Of a stretch of 49,754 nucleotides of DNA, positions 1-9,132 are shown piece after piece. Each line of letters opens with the position of its first letter. The first letter of the stretch is position 1. Both the position numbers and the translations under genes were made by a program. Source of the DNA: Burkholderiaceae bacterium (GTDB lineage Bacteria > Pseudomonadota > Gammaproteobacteria > Burkholderiales > Burkholderiaceae_D); NCBI GenBank assembly GCA_023653025.1, contig JAMNXS010000015.1, positions 1 through 49,754 of the forward strand, written 5' to 3'. Below the pieces are notes generated by a model that worked only from the letters and a program-made list of their open reading frames with translations, had not been told where the DNA came from and searched no databases.

Positions 1-157
1 CGCTGCGGCTGCCGTCGGTCGGCAGGGCAGGACGATGGCGGCAGCTTGCCGCCGCCGGCGGCGACGTCGGGTGTACGCGGGCGGGGTAGGCAGGTTGGGC
101 GGGACTTTGCCGCGCCGGCCGCGCAGGACTGTGGTTTTTCAGCCGCAGCGAAGAAAA
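1..157. repeat. Left copy of terminal inverted repeat
   Basis: Position n of this copy pairs with position 49733-n at the other end, so 1-157 is the reverse complement of 49576-49732. Comparing the two copies by eye shows only two mismatches, at 87-88. The shared unit is GC-rich and ends near 121-139 with GCGCAGGACTGTGGTTTTT, one arm of the hairpin at the right end. The match stops inside the A-run after position 157. No protein is believable here; the reading frames through it are low-complexity Arg/Ala-rich shadows. The likeliest explanation is a dispersed intergenic repeat at which the assembly broke. Confidence 0.85.
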
Positions 158-217
158 TCAGATGGTCGGCAAGGGACTGCCAACGCTGCTGGCGGCCCAA
201 GGACACAGACTCTTGGC
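158..217. other. Short 3' flank of arsJ
   Basis: This spacer lies between the repeat and the stop codon of the ArsJ gene. I see no hairpin followed by a T-run that would end arsJ transcription and no other feature. Confidence 0.4.
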
Positions 218-1465
218 TCAGGCCTGCGCCGGCTGTGGCTCTGCGCGCTGCAGGGGCAGCGCCATCGTGATAAGCCAGCAGGCCAGCAGCATGGCGGCCG
301 ATCCGGCCAGCGACAGGGGTAGTCCGCCCCACTGGTACAGCAACCCGGAGAGCAAGGTGCCGAAGAATCGGCCCAGCGCATTGGCCGCGTAGTAGAAGCC
401 GACATCTTCGGCCGCTTTTTCGGAGCCAGCGTAGGCCAAGATCAGGTAGGAGTGCACCGAGGAGTTCACCGCGAAGGCGATGCCGAACACGCCAAGCCCG
501 GCGACGACGATCCACTCCACCGGCTGCAGGCCGAAGACGACGGCGGCCGCCAGCAGCGCCGGCACGGCGGCCAGCAACATCGACCACAGCCGCGCCGCCG
601 GCACCTCGGCCGCCAGCCCGTCGTCGCTGCGCCGGATCAGCTTCGGTGCGCCGGCCTGCACGAGGCCGTAGACGATGGTCCAGCAGGCCATGAAGGTGCC
701 GACCATCGTGAAGCTCCATCCCTGGCTGTAGAGGAAAACCGGCACGCCGACCACGAACCAGACATCGCGCGCGCCGAACAGGAATACGCGCGCACCGGCC
801 AGCAGATTGATGGCGCGCTGCTTGCCAACGAGTTCGCGGAACGATCTGGAGGCCTTGGCCTTGCCCATCATGGGTGGCAGCGACAGCAGCACGGCCGCCA
901 GCACCAGCGCCAGCCAGCCGGCCATCAGCCACAGCGAGCCGGAAAAGCCGAGCGCATCGAGCAGCACCCCGCCGGCGAAGAAGCCCACGCCTTTCATCGC
1001 GTTCTTGCTGCCGGTGAACCAGGCGACCCAGCGGAACAATTGCCCCGACGCCTCGCCGGCCGTGGCCTTGATCGCAGATTTCGACGCCGTCTTGGTCAGG
1101 TCCTTGGCAACGCCGCAGACGCCCTGTGCCACCACCACCCAGGCCACCGACAAGGCTGCGCTCCAGCCGGGCGAGACGGCCGACAGCAGGAGGAAGCCGG
1201 TGATTTGGGTCGTCAGCCCCACGGCCAGCATGCGGGCAATGCCGAAGCGCGTGGCGAGCCAGCCGCCGACCAGATTGGCCACCACGCCGGCGGCCTCGTA
1301 CAGCAGGAACAGAAAGGCCAGCGTGAATGGCGAGTAGCCGAGCCGGAAAAAATGCATCAGCACCAGCATGCGCAGCGCGCCGTCGGTCAGCGTGAAGCTC
1401 CAATAGGCCGAGGTGACGATCAGGTAGTTGCGCAAGCCGGCTGTCGGCGCCGTGCTGTCGCTCAC
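218..1465 (-). CDS. arsJ: ArsJ, organoarsenical efflux MFS transporter
   Basis: This 415-residue protein looks like a 12-helix major facilitator permease of the inner membrane. Its start, [20 protein letters not shown], and the following stretch with [14 protein letters not shown] and [15 protein letters not shown] are typical of ArsJ. ArsJ exports 1-arseno-3-phosphoglycerate, which breaks down outside to arsenate. I chose the GTG start at 1465 because it overlaps the stop of the upstream GAPDH gene as GTGA and has AGGTGGGA just before it. An in-frame upstream extension would run into that gene. The GAPDH-arsJ pairing is the known signature of this pathway, so the assignment is strong. Confidence 0.9.
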   Translation of the reverse strand: MSDSTAPTAGLRNYLIVTSAYWSFTLTDGALRMLVLMHFFRLGYSPFTLAFLFLLYEAAGVVANLVGGWLATRFGIARMLAVGLTTQITGFLLLSAVSPGWSAALSVAWVVVAQGVCGVAKDLTKTASKSAIKATAGEASGQLFRWVAWFTGSKNAMKGVGFFAGGVLLDALGFSGSLWLMAGWLALVLAAVLLSLPPMMGKAKASRSFRELVGKQRAINLLAGARVFLFGARDVWFVVGVPVFLYSQGWSFTMVGTFMACWTIVYGLVQAGAPKLIRRSDDGLAAEVPAARLWSMLLAAVPALLAAAVVFGLQPVEWIVVAGLGVFGIAFAVNSSVHSYLILAYAGSEKAAEDVGFYYAANALGRFFGTLLSGLLYQWGGLPLSLAGSAAMLLACWLITMALPLQRAEPQPAQA

Positions 1466-2505
1466 AGTCCCACCTGTTGCATATGGCAGGCAAGGTCGAC
1501 CATCCGGCAGGCGTAGCCCATCTCGTTGTCGTACCACGCATAGACTTTCAGCAGCGTGCCGTCCGTCACCATGGTCGATGGCGCATCGACGATCGCGCTG
1601 CGGGTATCGCGCGCGTAGTCGGCGCTGACCAGCGGCCGGGCTTCGTAGCCGAGGATGCCGGCCAGGCTGCCGCCGGCGGCGTCCTCGAACAACGCGTTCA
1701 CCTCGGCGGCCGTGGTCTCGCGCTTCAGCTCAAAAACACAATCGGTCAATGATGCATTGAGCACCGGCGCACGCACCGCATGGCCGTTCAGCTTGCCCTT
1801 CAGTTCGGGATAGATCAGCGCGATCGCGGTCGCGCTGCCGGTGGTGGTCGGCTGCAGGCTCAGCATCGCGCTGCGGGCGCGGCGCAGGTCCTTGTGCGGC
1901 GCATCGGTGACCACGTTGGTGTTGGTCGGGTCGTGGATGGTCGTGATCTGGCCGTGGCGGATGCCGATTGCCTCATGAACCACCTTGACCACCGGCGCAA
2001 GGCAGTTGGTCGTGCACGATGCAGCCGTCACGACCGGATGCCGGGCCGGATCGTACAGGTCGTGATTGATGCCGACCACCACGTTCAGCACCGAGGCCTC
2101 CTTCACCGGCGCGGCGACGATCACGCGCTTCGCGCCGCGGTCCAGATGCCCCTGCAAGGTCTCGAGCGTGAGGAACTTGCCCGTGCATTCCAAAACCACG
2201 TCCACGCCAAGCTCGCCCCACGGAATGTCGGCTGGCTTCGGATGACTGGAAAATGACAGGGTCTGGCCGCCGATGCGGATAGAGTCCTCGCCGTCGGCGG
2301 CGATGCCGGCGCGCCAGCGCCCCTGCACCGAATCGAATTCGAGCAGATGGGCCGTAGCCGCCGCACCGCCCTTGATCTCGTTCAGGTGGACCACCTCGAG
2401 CCGGTTGCCCGCACGCGGATCATCCGCCTGCCGGTCTGCCGCACCCATCGCCGCCCGCAGTGCGAGACGGCCGATGCGTCCCATGCCATTGATGCCCACC
2501 CTCAC
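1462..2505 (-). CDS. ArsJ-associated glyceraldehyde-3-phosphate dehydrogenase
   Basis: With arsenate in place of phosphate, this GAPDH makes 1-arseno-3-phosphoglycerate, the substrate of ArsJ. The protein has 347 residues. The NAD-binding glycine motif GINGMGRIG is at residues 4-12, the catalytic Cys is at 164 in [10 protein letters not shown], and the C-terminal [15 protein letters not shown] is present. The start is uncertain. GTG at 2505 has a perfect AGGAGG five bases upstream and gives the usual N-terminus (V/M)[14 protein letters not shown] at 2526 would add seven residues with no clear ribosome site. The gene is first in a two-gene operon with arsJ and is divergent from arsC. It is probably dedicated to arsenic rather than the housekeeping enzyme. 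Confidence 0.9.
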   Translation of the reverse strand: MRVGINGMGRIGRLALRAAMGAADRQADDPRAGNRLEVVHLNEIKGGAAATAHLLEFDSVQGRWRAGIAADGEDSIRIGGQTLSFSSHPKPADIPWGELGVDVVLECTGKFLTLETLQGHLDRGAKRVIVAAPVKEASVLNVVVGINHDLYDPARHPVVTAASCTTNCLAPVVKVVHEAIGIRHGQITTIHDPTNTNVVTDAPHKDLRRARSAMLSLQPTTTGSATAIALIYPELKGKLNGHAVRAPVLNASLTDCVFELKRETTAAEVNALFEDAAGGSLAGILGYEARPLVSADYARDTRSAIVDAPSTMVTDGTLLKVYAWYDNEMGYACRMVDLACHMQQVGL

Positions 2506-2526
2506 GCCAGCCTCCTGTGTCTTCAT

Positions 2527-2658
2527 CTGTTGTTCGTTTCTGCCAACCCCTTTGGCAAGCGCCGGACCGAAGTTTAGCACAACGTTTGAATATTTTTTGA
2601 AATGATGAAATAATGATCCCGAATGCATCACTGCCAACGCCACCACCCGGGGGAAGCC
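2527..2658. promoter_or_regulatory. Divergent ars promoter region
   Basis: This is the only markedly AT-rich stretch in the ars island (about 2575-2615), and it separates the two divergent ars operons. On the plus strand a good sigma-70 candidate is TTGAAT at 2586-2591, a 17-base spacer, and AATAAT at 2609-2614, leading to arsC-arsR-acr3. An ArsR operator should lie here. The spacer contains a repeated TTGAA (2586-2590 and 2597-2601), but I cannot define the operator boundaries. A minus-strand promoter for GAPDH-arsJ must also start here but is not clear. Confidence 0.6.
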
Positions 2659-3192
2659 ATGGAAAGAGAGCCGATGAACGTCCTGTTCCTGTGCACGGGC
2701 AATTCCGCGCGCAGCATTTTTGCCGAATCTGTCCTGAGCCATGCAGGAGGCAGCCGCTTCCGCGCGTTCAGCGCGGGCAGCCATCCGCGCGGCGACGTCC
2801 ATCCGATGACGATCGCCTGCCTCGACAAGGCGCGGCACCCGACCGGCGGCCTGCGCAGCAAGAGCTGGGACGAGTTCGGCGCCTCGGAGGCGCCGCACAT
2901 GCATTTCGTGATCACGGTCTGCGACCAGGCGGCCGGCGAAGTCTGTCCGATGTGGCCGGGTCAGCCGATGACGGCTCATTGGGGCTTCGCCGATCCGGTC
3001 GCGGTCGAGGGCAGCGACGAGGTGAGGCTGAAGGCGTTCCAGAATGCGCTGGTCCAGATCTCGCACCGGATTTCGCTATTCCTCAGCCTGCCGATGGACA
3101 AGCTCGATCGCCTCGCGCTACAGGAAAAAGTGCGCGAGATCGGCCGCTTCGCACCGGCCGATGCCCAAGCCGCTCCGGCGGCACAGGCCTGA
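2659..3192 (+). CDS. arsC: Arsenate reductase, low-molecular-weight phosphatase type
   Basis: Reduces arsenate to arsenite in the cytoplasm. The 177-residue protein has the phosphatase P-loop Cys-x5-Arg (CTGNSAR, Cys12 and Arg18) close to the N-terminus and a later FADPVAVEG containing the likely general acid Asp. It therefore belongs to the LMW-PTP family ArsC, related to the thioredoxin- or mycothiol-linked enzymes and not to the glutaredoxin-type plasmid R773 ArsC. ATG 2659 has GGGGGAAG upstream. ATG 2674, which begins MNVLFLC, is an equally possible start. The stop is 2 bases before arsR. It is first in the arsC-arsR-acr3 operon. Confidence 0.88.
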   Translation: MEREPMNVLFLCTGNSARSIFAESVLSHAGGSRFRAFSAGSHPRGDVHPMTIACLDKARHPTGGLRSKSWDEFGASEAPHMHFVITVCDQAAGEVCPMWPGQPMTAHWGFADPVAVEGSDEVRLKAFQNALVQISHRISLFLSLPMDKLDRLALQEKVREIGRFAPADAQAAPAAQA

Positions 3193-3194
3193 GC

Positions 3195-3536
3195 ATGGAC
3201 GCCAGCCAGGCCGTACGCTCGCTGTCGGCGATTGCGCAGGAAACCCGGCTGCAGGTATTCCGCGCGCTGGTGCAGGCCGGCCCGGCCGGTCTCGCGGCCG
3301 GTCAGCTGGCCGCGCTGGCGCAGGTCACTCCCTCGGCACTGAGCTTCCACCTGAAGGAACTCGCCCATGCAGGGCTGGTTAGCGCGCGCCACGAAGGACG
3401 CTTCATGATCTACTCCGCGCAGATCGGTGCCATGAACGACTTGCTCGCCTATCTGACCGAGAACTGCTGCGGCGGCAATCCCTGCTCGCCGGTGACGGCC
3501 TGCAGCCCCGCACCAGCCACCGTCAAGCTGCGCTGA
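3195..3536 (+). CDS. arsR: ArsR-family arsenite-responsive repressor
   Basis: A 113-residue winged-helix regulator: QETRLQVFRALVQAG, then the recognition helix TPSALSFHLKELAHAGLV, then the wing RHEGRFMIYS. The C-terminus holds ENCCGGNPC, with Cys at about 91, 92 and 97. Such a C-terminal triad is the arsenite site of the Acidithiobacillus-type ArsR, unlike the E. coli protein, whose cysteines sit in the DNA-binding helix. The expected role is repression of both divergent ars operons, relieved by As(III). ATG 3195 is the start, two bases after arsC. Confidence 0.9.
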   Translation: MDASQAVRSLSAIAQETRLQVFRALVQAGPAGLAAGQLAALAQVTPSALSFHLKELAHAGLVSARHEGRFMIYSAQIGAMNDLLAYLTENCCGGNPCSPVTACSPAPATVKLR

Positions 3537-3552
3537 CCGCGCCCTCCCCGCC

Positions 3553-4599
3553 ATGAATTTCTTCGAACGCTACCTTAGCCTCTGGGTCTTCCTCTGCATC
3601 GTCGCCGGCATCGCGGTCGGCCAGTTCCTGCCGGCGCCGGTGCGCTGGATAGGCTCGCTCGAGATCGCGCGCGTCAACCTGCCGGTCGGCCTGCTGATCT
3701 GGGTGATGATCATCCCGATGCTGGTGAAGGTGGATTTCGGCGCGCTGCACGAGCTGCGCCGCCACTCTCGCGGCATCGGCGTGACGCTGTTCGTCAACTG
3801 GCTGGTGAAACCCTTCTCGATGGCGGTGCTGGGCTGGATCTTCATCCGGCACTGGTTCGCGCCGCTGCTGCCTGCCGAGCAGATCGACAGCTACATCGCC
3901 GGCCTGATTCTGCTGGCTGCCGCGCCCTGCACCGCGATGGTTTTCGTCTGGAGCCGGCTGACCGGCGGCGACCCGATGTTCACGCTATCGCAGGTGGCGC
4001 TGAACGACGCGATCATGGTGTTCGCGTTCGCGCCCATCGTCGCGCTGCTGCTCGGCGTGTCGGCGATCATCGTGCCGTGGGATACGCTGATCACCTCGGT
4101 CGTGCTGTACATCGTGATCCCGGTGATCGTCGCGCAGCTGTGGCGCCGGCGGCTGCTGGCCCGCGGGCAGCCGGCTTTCGATGCGACAATGCAGCGCATC
4201 GGCCACTGGTCGATCGCTGCGCTGCTGGCGACACTAGTGCTATTGTTCGCCTTCCAGGGCGAGGCCATTCTGCGCCAGCCGCTGGTCATCGCGCTGCTGG
4301 CCGTGCCCATCCTGATCCAGGTACTGTTCAACTCGGCGCTCGCCTACTGGCTCAATCGCCGGCTCGGCGAACAGCACAGTGTCGCCTGCCCGTCCGCGCT
4401 GATCGGCGCATCGAATTTCTTCGAGCTGGCGGTGGCGGCAGCGATCAGCCTGTTCGGCTTCGAATCAGGCGCGGCGCTGGCGACCGTGGTCGGCGTACTG
4501 ATCGAAGTACCGGTAATGCTGCTGGTCGTGCGCGTCGTAAACCGCTCGAAAGACTGGTACGAGTGCGGCCGTCCCGCTGCGGCGGCCGGCCGCGCCTGA
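3553..4599 (+). CDS. acr3: Arsenite efflux permease Acr3
   Basis: A 348-residue, roughly ten-helix inner membrane carrier of the Acr3/BASS type that exports arsenite. Family landmarks are visible: NLPVGLLIWVMIIPMLVKVD near residues 42-61, the conserved Cys126 in LAAAPCTAMVFVWS, and GASNFFELAVAAAISLFG near the C-terminal half with its conserved Glu. It is last in the arsC-arsR-acr3 operon, 16 bases after arsR. No strong Shine-Dalgarno is seen, so translational coupling is likely. It converges on phoR with only 44 bases between the two stops. Confidence 0.92.
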   Translation: MNFFERYLSLWVFLCIVAGIAVGQFLPAPVRWIGSLEIARVNLPVGLLIWVMIIPMLVKVDFGALHELRRHSRGIGVTLFVNWLVKPFSMAVLGWIFIRHWFAPLLPAEQIDSYIAGLILLAAAPCTAMVFVWSRLTGGDPMFTLSQVALNDAIMVFAFAPIVALLLGVSAIIVPWDTLITSVVLYIVIPVIVAQLWRRRLLARGQPAFDATMQRIGHWSIAALLATLVLLFAFQGEAILRQPLVIALLAVPILIQVLFNSALAYWLNRRLGEQHSVACPSALIGASNFFELAVAAAISLFGFESGAALATVVGVLIEVPVMLLVVRVVNRSKDWYECGRPAAAAGRA

Positions 4600-4643
4600 T
4601 GTCTGATGCGTGAACTCTGAGGTCTGACGCCTGACGCCGATTT
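4600..4643. repeat. Short imperfect CTGA-type repeats between acr3 and phoR
   Basis: The gap between the two convergent stops is made of repeated GTCTGA/CCTGACGC-like units (for example GGTCTGACGCCTGACGCC at 4621-4638). No hairpin with a T-run is seen on either strand. It may be nothing more than a small slippage-derived repeat. Confidence 0.4.
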
Positions 4644-5945
4644 TCAGCCCACGTCCGGCGCCACCGCGCTGCGCGGGAACTGGATGATGAAGCGGCTGCC
4701 CTTGCCGATGTCGGATTCGATCTCGAGCTGGGCCTGGTGGCGCATCAGCACATGCTTGACGATGGCCAGTCCGAGGCCCGTGCCCTGGGTCTCGCGCGAA
4801 CGGCTTTTGTCGACTCGATAGAAGCGCTCGGTCAGGCGGGTGATATGCTCGGGACGAATGCCGATTCCGGAGTCGGCCACCACGCAGCGCGGGCCAGCTT
4901 TGGTGTTGGTCCATTCGATGGCGATCGTTCCGCCCTCCGGCGTGTAGCGTACGGCGTTCGAGACGAGGTTGCCGATCGCGCTGCGCAATTCGTCGGCGTT
5001 GCCGCGCAGGTCGGGGCCATTCACCGCCGCCGTGATCCGGTGGCGGCCCGATGACAGTGCGCGCCCCTCTTCCTCGATTTGCTCGATCAGCCAGTGCATA
5101 TCGACCACCTCTTCGCGAACCGGGAAGTCGATGGACTCGAGGCGTGTCAGCACCAGCATGTCTTCCACCAGGTTCTGCATGCGCCGCCCCTGCTCGGTCA
5201 TCAGTCTCAGGTGCTGCTGCCGTGTGGCCTCGTCCAGATTCGGCTCGGAAGCGGCGATCTCGAGAAAGCCATTGATGACGGTCAGCGGCGTGCGCAGTTC
5301 GTGCGATGCGTTGGCTATGAAGTCGCGCCGCATGTCGTCGAGTCGCTCGAACTCGGTCACGTCATGCGAGACGAGGATCTGGCGCCGATTTTCGAAGGGG
5401 ATCAGCCGCAGCACCAGCTTGCGGTCGCCGGTGTTGAGCGTGAGCGGCTCCTCGTAGCGGCCGAGGATGATGTAATCAATGAATTCCGGGCTGCGGATCA
5501 GGTTGGTCACCCGCATCCCCTTGTCCTTGCGCAGAGACAGGCCCAGATGCTCTTCGGCGACCGGATTGCACCATTCGAGAAAGAGCACGTCGTCCATGAT
5601 GACGACGCCATCCGGCAGCTGGCTCATCGCCTGCCGGAAGCGCGATAGCCACTCGGCCAGTTCGTTGCGGTTCTTCTGTTCCTCGCGGCGCAGCTTGTAG
5701 AGCTTGGCGAAGATGTCGGTCCACGATCCCCAGCCATCGTCGAGGCGCACGTCATCCGGGTTGTCGAGCCAGTTCGACAGCTGGTACATGTAGCCGAGCT
5801 GGACCAGCACCATCAGCGTCAGTACGGCCAGCGCCAGCAATGCACCGGCCAATGCACCAAACACATACCAACCGACGAGGCCGACAGCCACGATCAGCGC
5901 AAAGCGCACAGCAACGGGAATCCAGAAAATGGCGCGTGGGCTCAT
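4644..5945 (-). CDS. phoR: Phosphate regulon sensor histidine kinase PhoR
   Basis: A 433-residue membrane kinase that phosphorylates PhoB when phosphate is scarce. Two hydrophobic helices lie within residues 8-55, followed by the PhoR linker with DGWGSWTDIFAKLYKL, a PAS domain (about 100-195), the H-box SHELRTPL with His215, the N-box NLVSNAVRYTP, and the G boxes DSGIGI and GTGLGLAIVKH. The length and order match PhoR. It lies 63 bases after phoB at the end of the pst-pho gene string. The gap holds no clear terminator, so it is probably co-transcribed. Confidence 0.93.
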   Translation of the reverse strand: MSPRAIFWIPVAVRFALIVAVGLVGWYVFGALAGALLALAVLTLMVLVQLGYMYQLSNWLDNPDDVRLDDGWGSWTDIFAKLYKLRREEQKNRNELAEWLSRFRQAMSQLPDGVVIMDDVLFLEWCNPVAEEHLGLSLRKDKGMRVTNLIRSPEFIDYIILGRYEEPLTLNTGDRKLVLRLIPFENRRQILVSHDVTEFERLDDMRRDFIANASHELRTPLTVINGFLEIAASEPNLDEATRQQHLRLMTEQGRRMQNLVEDMLVLTRLESIDFPVREEVVDMHWLIEQIEEEGRALSSGRHRITAAVNGPDLRGNADELRSAIGNLVSNAVRYTPEGGTIAIEWTNTKAGPRCVVADSGIGIRPEHITRLTERFYRVDKSRSRETQGTGLGLAIVKHVLMRHQAQLEIESDIGKGSRFIIQFPRSAVAPDVG

Positions 5946-6008
5946 GACGGTCGGTATTGGGCAAGCGGCGGGAACATGCCCGCCAGCCCGGATTGTAAGC
6001 CAGCGCTC

Positions 6009-6698
6009 TTATTTTTCCGACAGCATGTAGCCGACGCTGCGCACGGTCTTGATCATGCCGTCGGCGGCGCCCAGGGCCTTGCGCAGCCGAAGCACATGAA
6101 CGTCGACGGTACGCTCCTCGAGCACGACATGGTCGCCCCAGACCTTGTCAAGCAGTTGCCCGCGCGTGAACACGCGCTCCGGGTGCGCGATCAGGAAGCG
6201 CAGCAGCTTGAACTCGGCATGCCCCATCTCGACCGGCTGTCCGTCGACGCTGACGCGGCAACTGACCGGATCGACCGCCAGTGGCCCGGCCCGCATCTCG
6301 AGTTCGGAATGCTCGGGTGCCTTGCGGCGGATGAGCGCCTTGATGCGCGCATTCAGTTCGCGCGGAGAAAACGGCTTGGTGATGTAGTCATCCGCGCCCT
6401 GGTCGAGACCGGCGACCTTGTCCTCTTCCATGCTCTTGGCTGTAAGCATGATGACCGGCAGCGTCGCAAAATTGCGGTCGGCACGAATGCGCGACAGCAG
6501 GCGAAGGCCGGTCTGATCAGGCAGCATCCAGTCGAGCAGCACCAGTTGCGGCCGCTTGTGCTGCAGATAGTCCCAGGCGCTGGACGTATCATGAACGGCG
6601 TCGACCGCCCAGCCGGCGCCCTTGAGGGTAAATGAAACGAGCTCGACAATAGCGAGTTCGTCCTCGACCAGGAGGATCGTGGGTTGCGCAGTGGCCAT
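6009..6698 (-). CDS. phoB: Phosphate regulon response regulator PhoB
   Basis: A 229-residue OmpR-type regulator. The receiver domain is at residues 5-120 with the acidic pocket VEDE and the phospho-acceptor Asp56 in LLDWMLPD. The C-terminal winged helix contains FKLLRFLIAHPERVFTRGQLL and the recognition segment ERTVDVHVLRLRKAL. It activates Pho-box promoters under phosphate limitation. It lies between phoU and phoR on the same strand, 15 bases after phoU. Confidence 0.95.
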   Translation of the reverse strand: MATAQPTILLVEDELAIVELVSFTLKGAGWAVDAVHDTSSAWDYLQHKRPQLVLLDWMLPDQTGLRLLSRIRADRNFATLPVIMLTAKSMEEDKVAGLDQGADDYITKPFSPRELNARIKALIRRKAPEHSELEMRAGPLAVDPVSCRVSVDGQPVEMGHAEFKLLRFLIAHPERVFTRGQLLDKVWGDHVVLEERTVDVHVLRLRKALGAADGMIKTVRSVGYMLSEK

Positions 6699-6713
6699 CA
6701 GTAAATGCGGAAA

Positions 6714-7418
6714 TCAGTTGCCTGCGCCCTGCTGGCTCGCGTAGTCGGTGTGGCGGATGTCCTTGCCCTCGACGATGTAGACCACATATTCTGCGATGTT
6801 CTTCGCATGGTCGCCAATGCGCTCGATCGCTTTCGCGACCCACAGCGTATCCAACGACGCCGAGATCGTGCGCGGATCTTCCATCATGTACGTGATCAGG
6901 CTGCGCATCACGGTGCGGAATTCGTTATCGATTTTCTCGTCCTCGGCGATCAGGCGGGTAGCCTGCTTCTCGTCGAGTCGGGCGAAGGCGTCGAGTGCGC
7001 CGTGCAGCAGCTGGCCGGCGGAACTGGCCATGATGCGCACGATGTCCTCGTGCGCGATCGGCACCATGCCGCGCTGCTGCATTGCCTGCGCGGCGCGTGC
7101 GATCTTGGTCGCTTCGTCGCCGATGCGCTCGAGGTCGGTGATGACCTTGATGGTCGCCATCACGGTGCGCAGGTCGTTGGCGGCCGGCTGTCGCTTGACG
7201 ATCAGGTGGCTGCAAGTGTCGTCGAGCGCCACTTCCATCTGGTTGACCTCGAAGTCGGCTGCGCGAATGCGCTCGGCCTCACGCGCATCAAGCACGCGGA
7301 AGCAGGCCATCGCATCATAAAACTGCTTTTCGACCAGGCCGCCCATCTGCAGCACACGCGAGCGGATCGCCTCGAGATCCTGCTCGTATTGACGGGAAGA
7401 GTGCTCTGTCGGGACCAT
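6714..7418 (-). CDS. phoU: PhoU, phosphate transport regulator
   Basis: A 234-residue all-helical protein with two PhoU repeats, each carrying the E/DxxxD metal-binding pattern (for example LERIGDEATKIA and IERIGDHAKNIAEYV). PhoU links the Pst transporter to PhoR and keeps the Pho regulon off when phosphate is plentiful. It sits directly after pstB (32 bases), in the classical pstB-phoU order. Confidence 0.95.
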   Translation of the reverse strand: MVPTEHSSRQYEQDLEAIRSRVLQMGGLVEKQFYDAMACFRVLDAREAERIRAADFEVNQMEVALDDTCSHLIVKRQPAANDLRTVMATIKVITDLERIGDEATKIARAAQAMQQRGMVPIAHEDIVRIMASSAGQLLHGALDAFARLDEKQATRLIAEDEKIDNEFRTVMRSLITYMMEDPRTISASLDTLWVAKAIERIGDHAKNIAEYVVYIVEGKDIRHTDYASQQGAGN

Positions 7419-7450
7419 ATCGTTCTCCTGTTTTTCTTGTGTGGCCGCGA

Positions 7451-8248
7451 TCAGCCGAAGCGGCCGGTGATGTAGTCCTGCGTTTCTTTCTTCACCGGGT
7501 TCAGGAAGATCTTGTCTGTCTCGCCGAACTCGACCAGCTCGCCCAGGTACATGTACGCGGTGTAGTCGGAGCAGCGCGCAGCCTGCTGCATGTTGTGGGT
7601 GACGATGGTGATCGTGTAGTCGTCCTTCAGCTCGCTGATCAGCTCTTCGATCTTGACGGTCGAGATCGGGTCCAGCGCCGAGGTCGGCTCGTCAAGCAGC
7701 ACCACGTCGGGCTTGACCGCCACCGCGCGCGCAATGCACAGGCGTTGCTGCTGGCCACCGGACAGCGACAGGCCACTCTTGTTCAGCTTATCCTTCACCT
7801 CGCCCCAGAGCGCTGCCTTGTTCAGCGCCCACTCGACGCGCTCGTCCATTTCGCCCTTCGACAGGTTTTCGTACAGCCGCACACCGAAGGCGATGTTTTC
7901 ATAGATCGACATGGGGAACGGCGTCGGCTTCTGGAACACCATGCCGACCTTCGCGCGCAGCACGTTGACATCGACGCCCGGCTCGAGGATGTTGCGGCCG
8001 TTGTAGATGATGTTGCCCTCGGCGCGCTGGCCCGGGTACAGGTCGTACATACGGTTGAGCGTGCGCAGCAGCGTCGATTTGCCGCAGCCGGACGGACCGA
8101 TGAAGGCCGTGACTTTCTTGTCGAAGATGTCGAGGTTGATGTTCTTCAGGCCCTGGAAGCTTCCGTAGTAGAAATTCAAGTCCCGCACCTGGATGGTGGT
8201 GGCGAGTTGGTTGGCGGTCGCGGTTGCGTCCATCACGGCTGCGTTCAT
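7451..8248 (-). CDS. pstB: Phosphate ABC transporter ATP-binding protein PstB
   Basis: A 265-residue ATPase of the high-affinity phosphate importer. Walker [10 protein letters not shown] is at residues 51-59, the Q-loop follows in [14 protein letters not shown], then the signature LSGGQQQR, Walker [14 protein letters not shown] and the H-loop [10 protein letters not shown] chose ATG 8248 because an AGGA lies seven bases upstream. A TTG at 8263 would overlap the end of pstA and add five residues. It is in the pstC-pstA-pstB-phoU string. Confidence 0.95.
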   Translation of the reverse strand: MNAAVMDATATANQLATTIQVRDLNFYYGSFQGLKNINLDIFDKKVTAFIGPSGCGKSTLLRTLNRMYDLYPGQRAEGNIIYNGRNILEPGVDVNVLRAKVGMVFQKPTPFPMSIYENIAFGVRLYENLSKGEMDERVEWALNKAALWGEVKDKLNKSGLSLSGGQQQRLCIARAVAVKPDVVLLDEPTSALDPISTVKIEELISELKDDYTITIVTHNMQQAARCSDYTAYMYLGELVEFGETDKIFLNPVKKETQDYITGRFG

Positions 8249-8259
8249 GGTCGATCCTG

Positions 8260-9132
8260 TCAATTGGTCTTGGTGCCGCGCACGAGGGTGCGCGAGAGAA
8301 TGTTGAGCGCCAGCACACTGGTCGTGATCAGCAGCGCGCCACCCCAGGCAAGCTCACGCCAGTTATCGTAGGGACTCATCGCGAACTGGAAGATCACCAC
8401 CGGCAGGTTCGCCATCGGCGCGTTCATGTCGGCGCTGAAGAACTGGTTGTTGAGTGCAGTGAACAGCAGCGGCGCGGTCTCGCCGGAGATGCGGGCGATG
8501 GCCAGCAGGACGCCGGTGACGACGCCGGCCTTGACTGCACGCAGCCGCACCAGAGTCGCCACTTTCCAGCGCGGCGCACCGAGCGCGAAGGCGGCCTCGC
8601 GCAGGCTGGCCGGAACCAGTTGCAGCATGTTGTCGGTCGTGCGTACCACCACCGGAATTGCGATCAGCGAGATAGCGATGCTGCCTGCCCAGCCGGAAAA
8701 ATGCTGGACGTTGGCAACGTACAGTGCGTAAACGAACAAGCCGATGACGATCGACGGCGCCGACAGCATGATGTCGGTGACGAAGCGGGTCGCCTGCGCG
8801 AACTTGCTTTCGAGGCCGTATTCGGCGAGATAGATGCCGGCGAGGATACCGATCGGCGTGCTGACCAGGGTCGCGAATCCGACCATCAGCAGACTGCCGA
8901 CGATTGCGTTGCGCAGGCCACCACCGTCGCTGACCGGCGCCGGCGTATCTTGCGCGAACATTGCAACGTCAATTGCCGACAGGCCGTTGATCAGCAGGAC
9001 CGCGAGGATCCACAGCAGGAAGCTGATGCCGAACACCATCGACAGGATCGACAGGCTGATACCGATCCGGTGCTTGAGCAGCCGCTGGCGGTAGAGAGGG
9101 TTGTTCGACTTGATCGGATCACCGTAATTCAT
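8260..9132 (-). CDS. pstA: Phosphate ABC transporter permease PstA
   Basis: A 290-residue inner membrane permease with six predicted helices. It carries the binding-protein-dependent transport loop near [26 protein letters not shown], which contacts PstB. It starts with an ATGA overlap with the pstC stop, indicating translational coupling. Confidence 0.95.
   Translation of the reverse strand: MNYGDPIKSNNPLYRQRLLKHRIGISLSILSMVFGISFLLWILAVLLINGLSAIDVAMFAQDTPAPVSDGGGLRNAIVGSLLMVGFATLVSTPIGILAGIYLAEYGLESKFAQATRFVTDIMLSAPSIVIGLFVYALYVANVQHFSGWAGSIAISLIAIPVVVRTTDNMLQLVPASLREAAFALGAPRWKVATLVRLRAVKAGVVTGVLLAIARISGETAPLLFTALNNQFFSADMNAPMANLPVVIFQFAMSPYDNWRELAWGGALLITTSVLALNILSRTLVRGTKTN

Noticed and set aside
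452-1516. A 354-residue frame antisense to arsJ
   Set aside because: His/Gln/Arg-rich shadow of a membrane protein gene.
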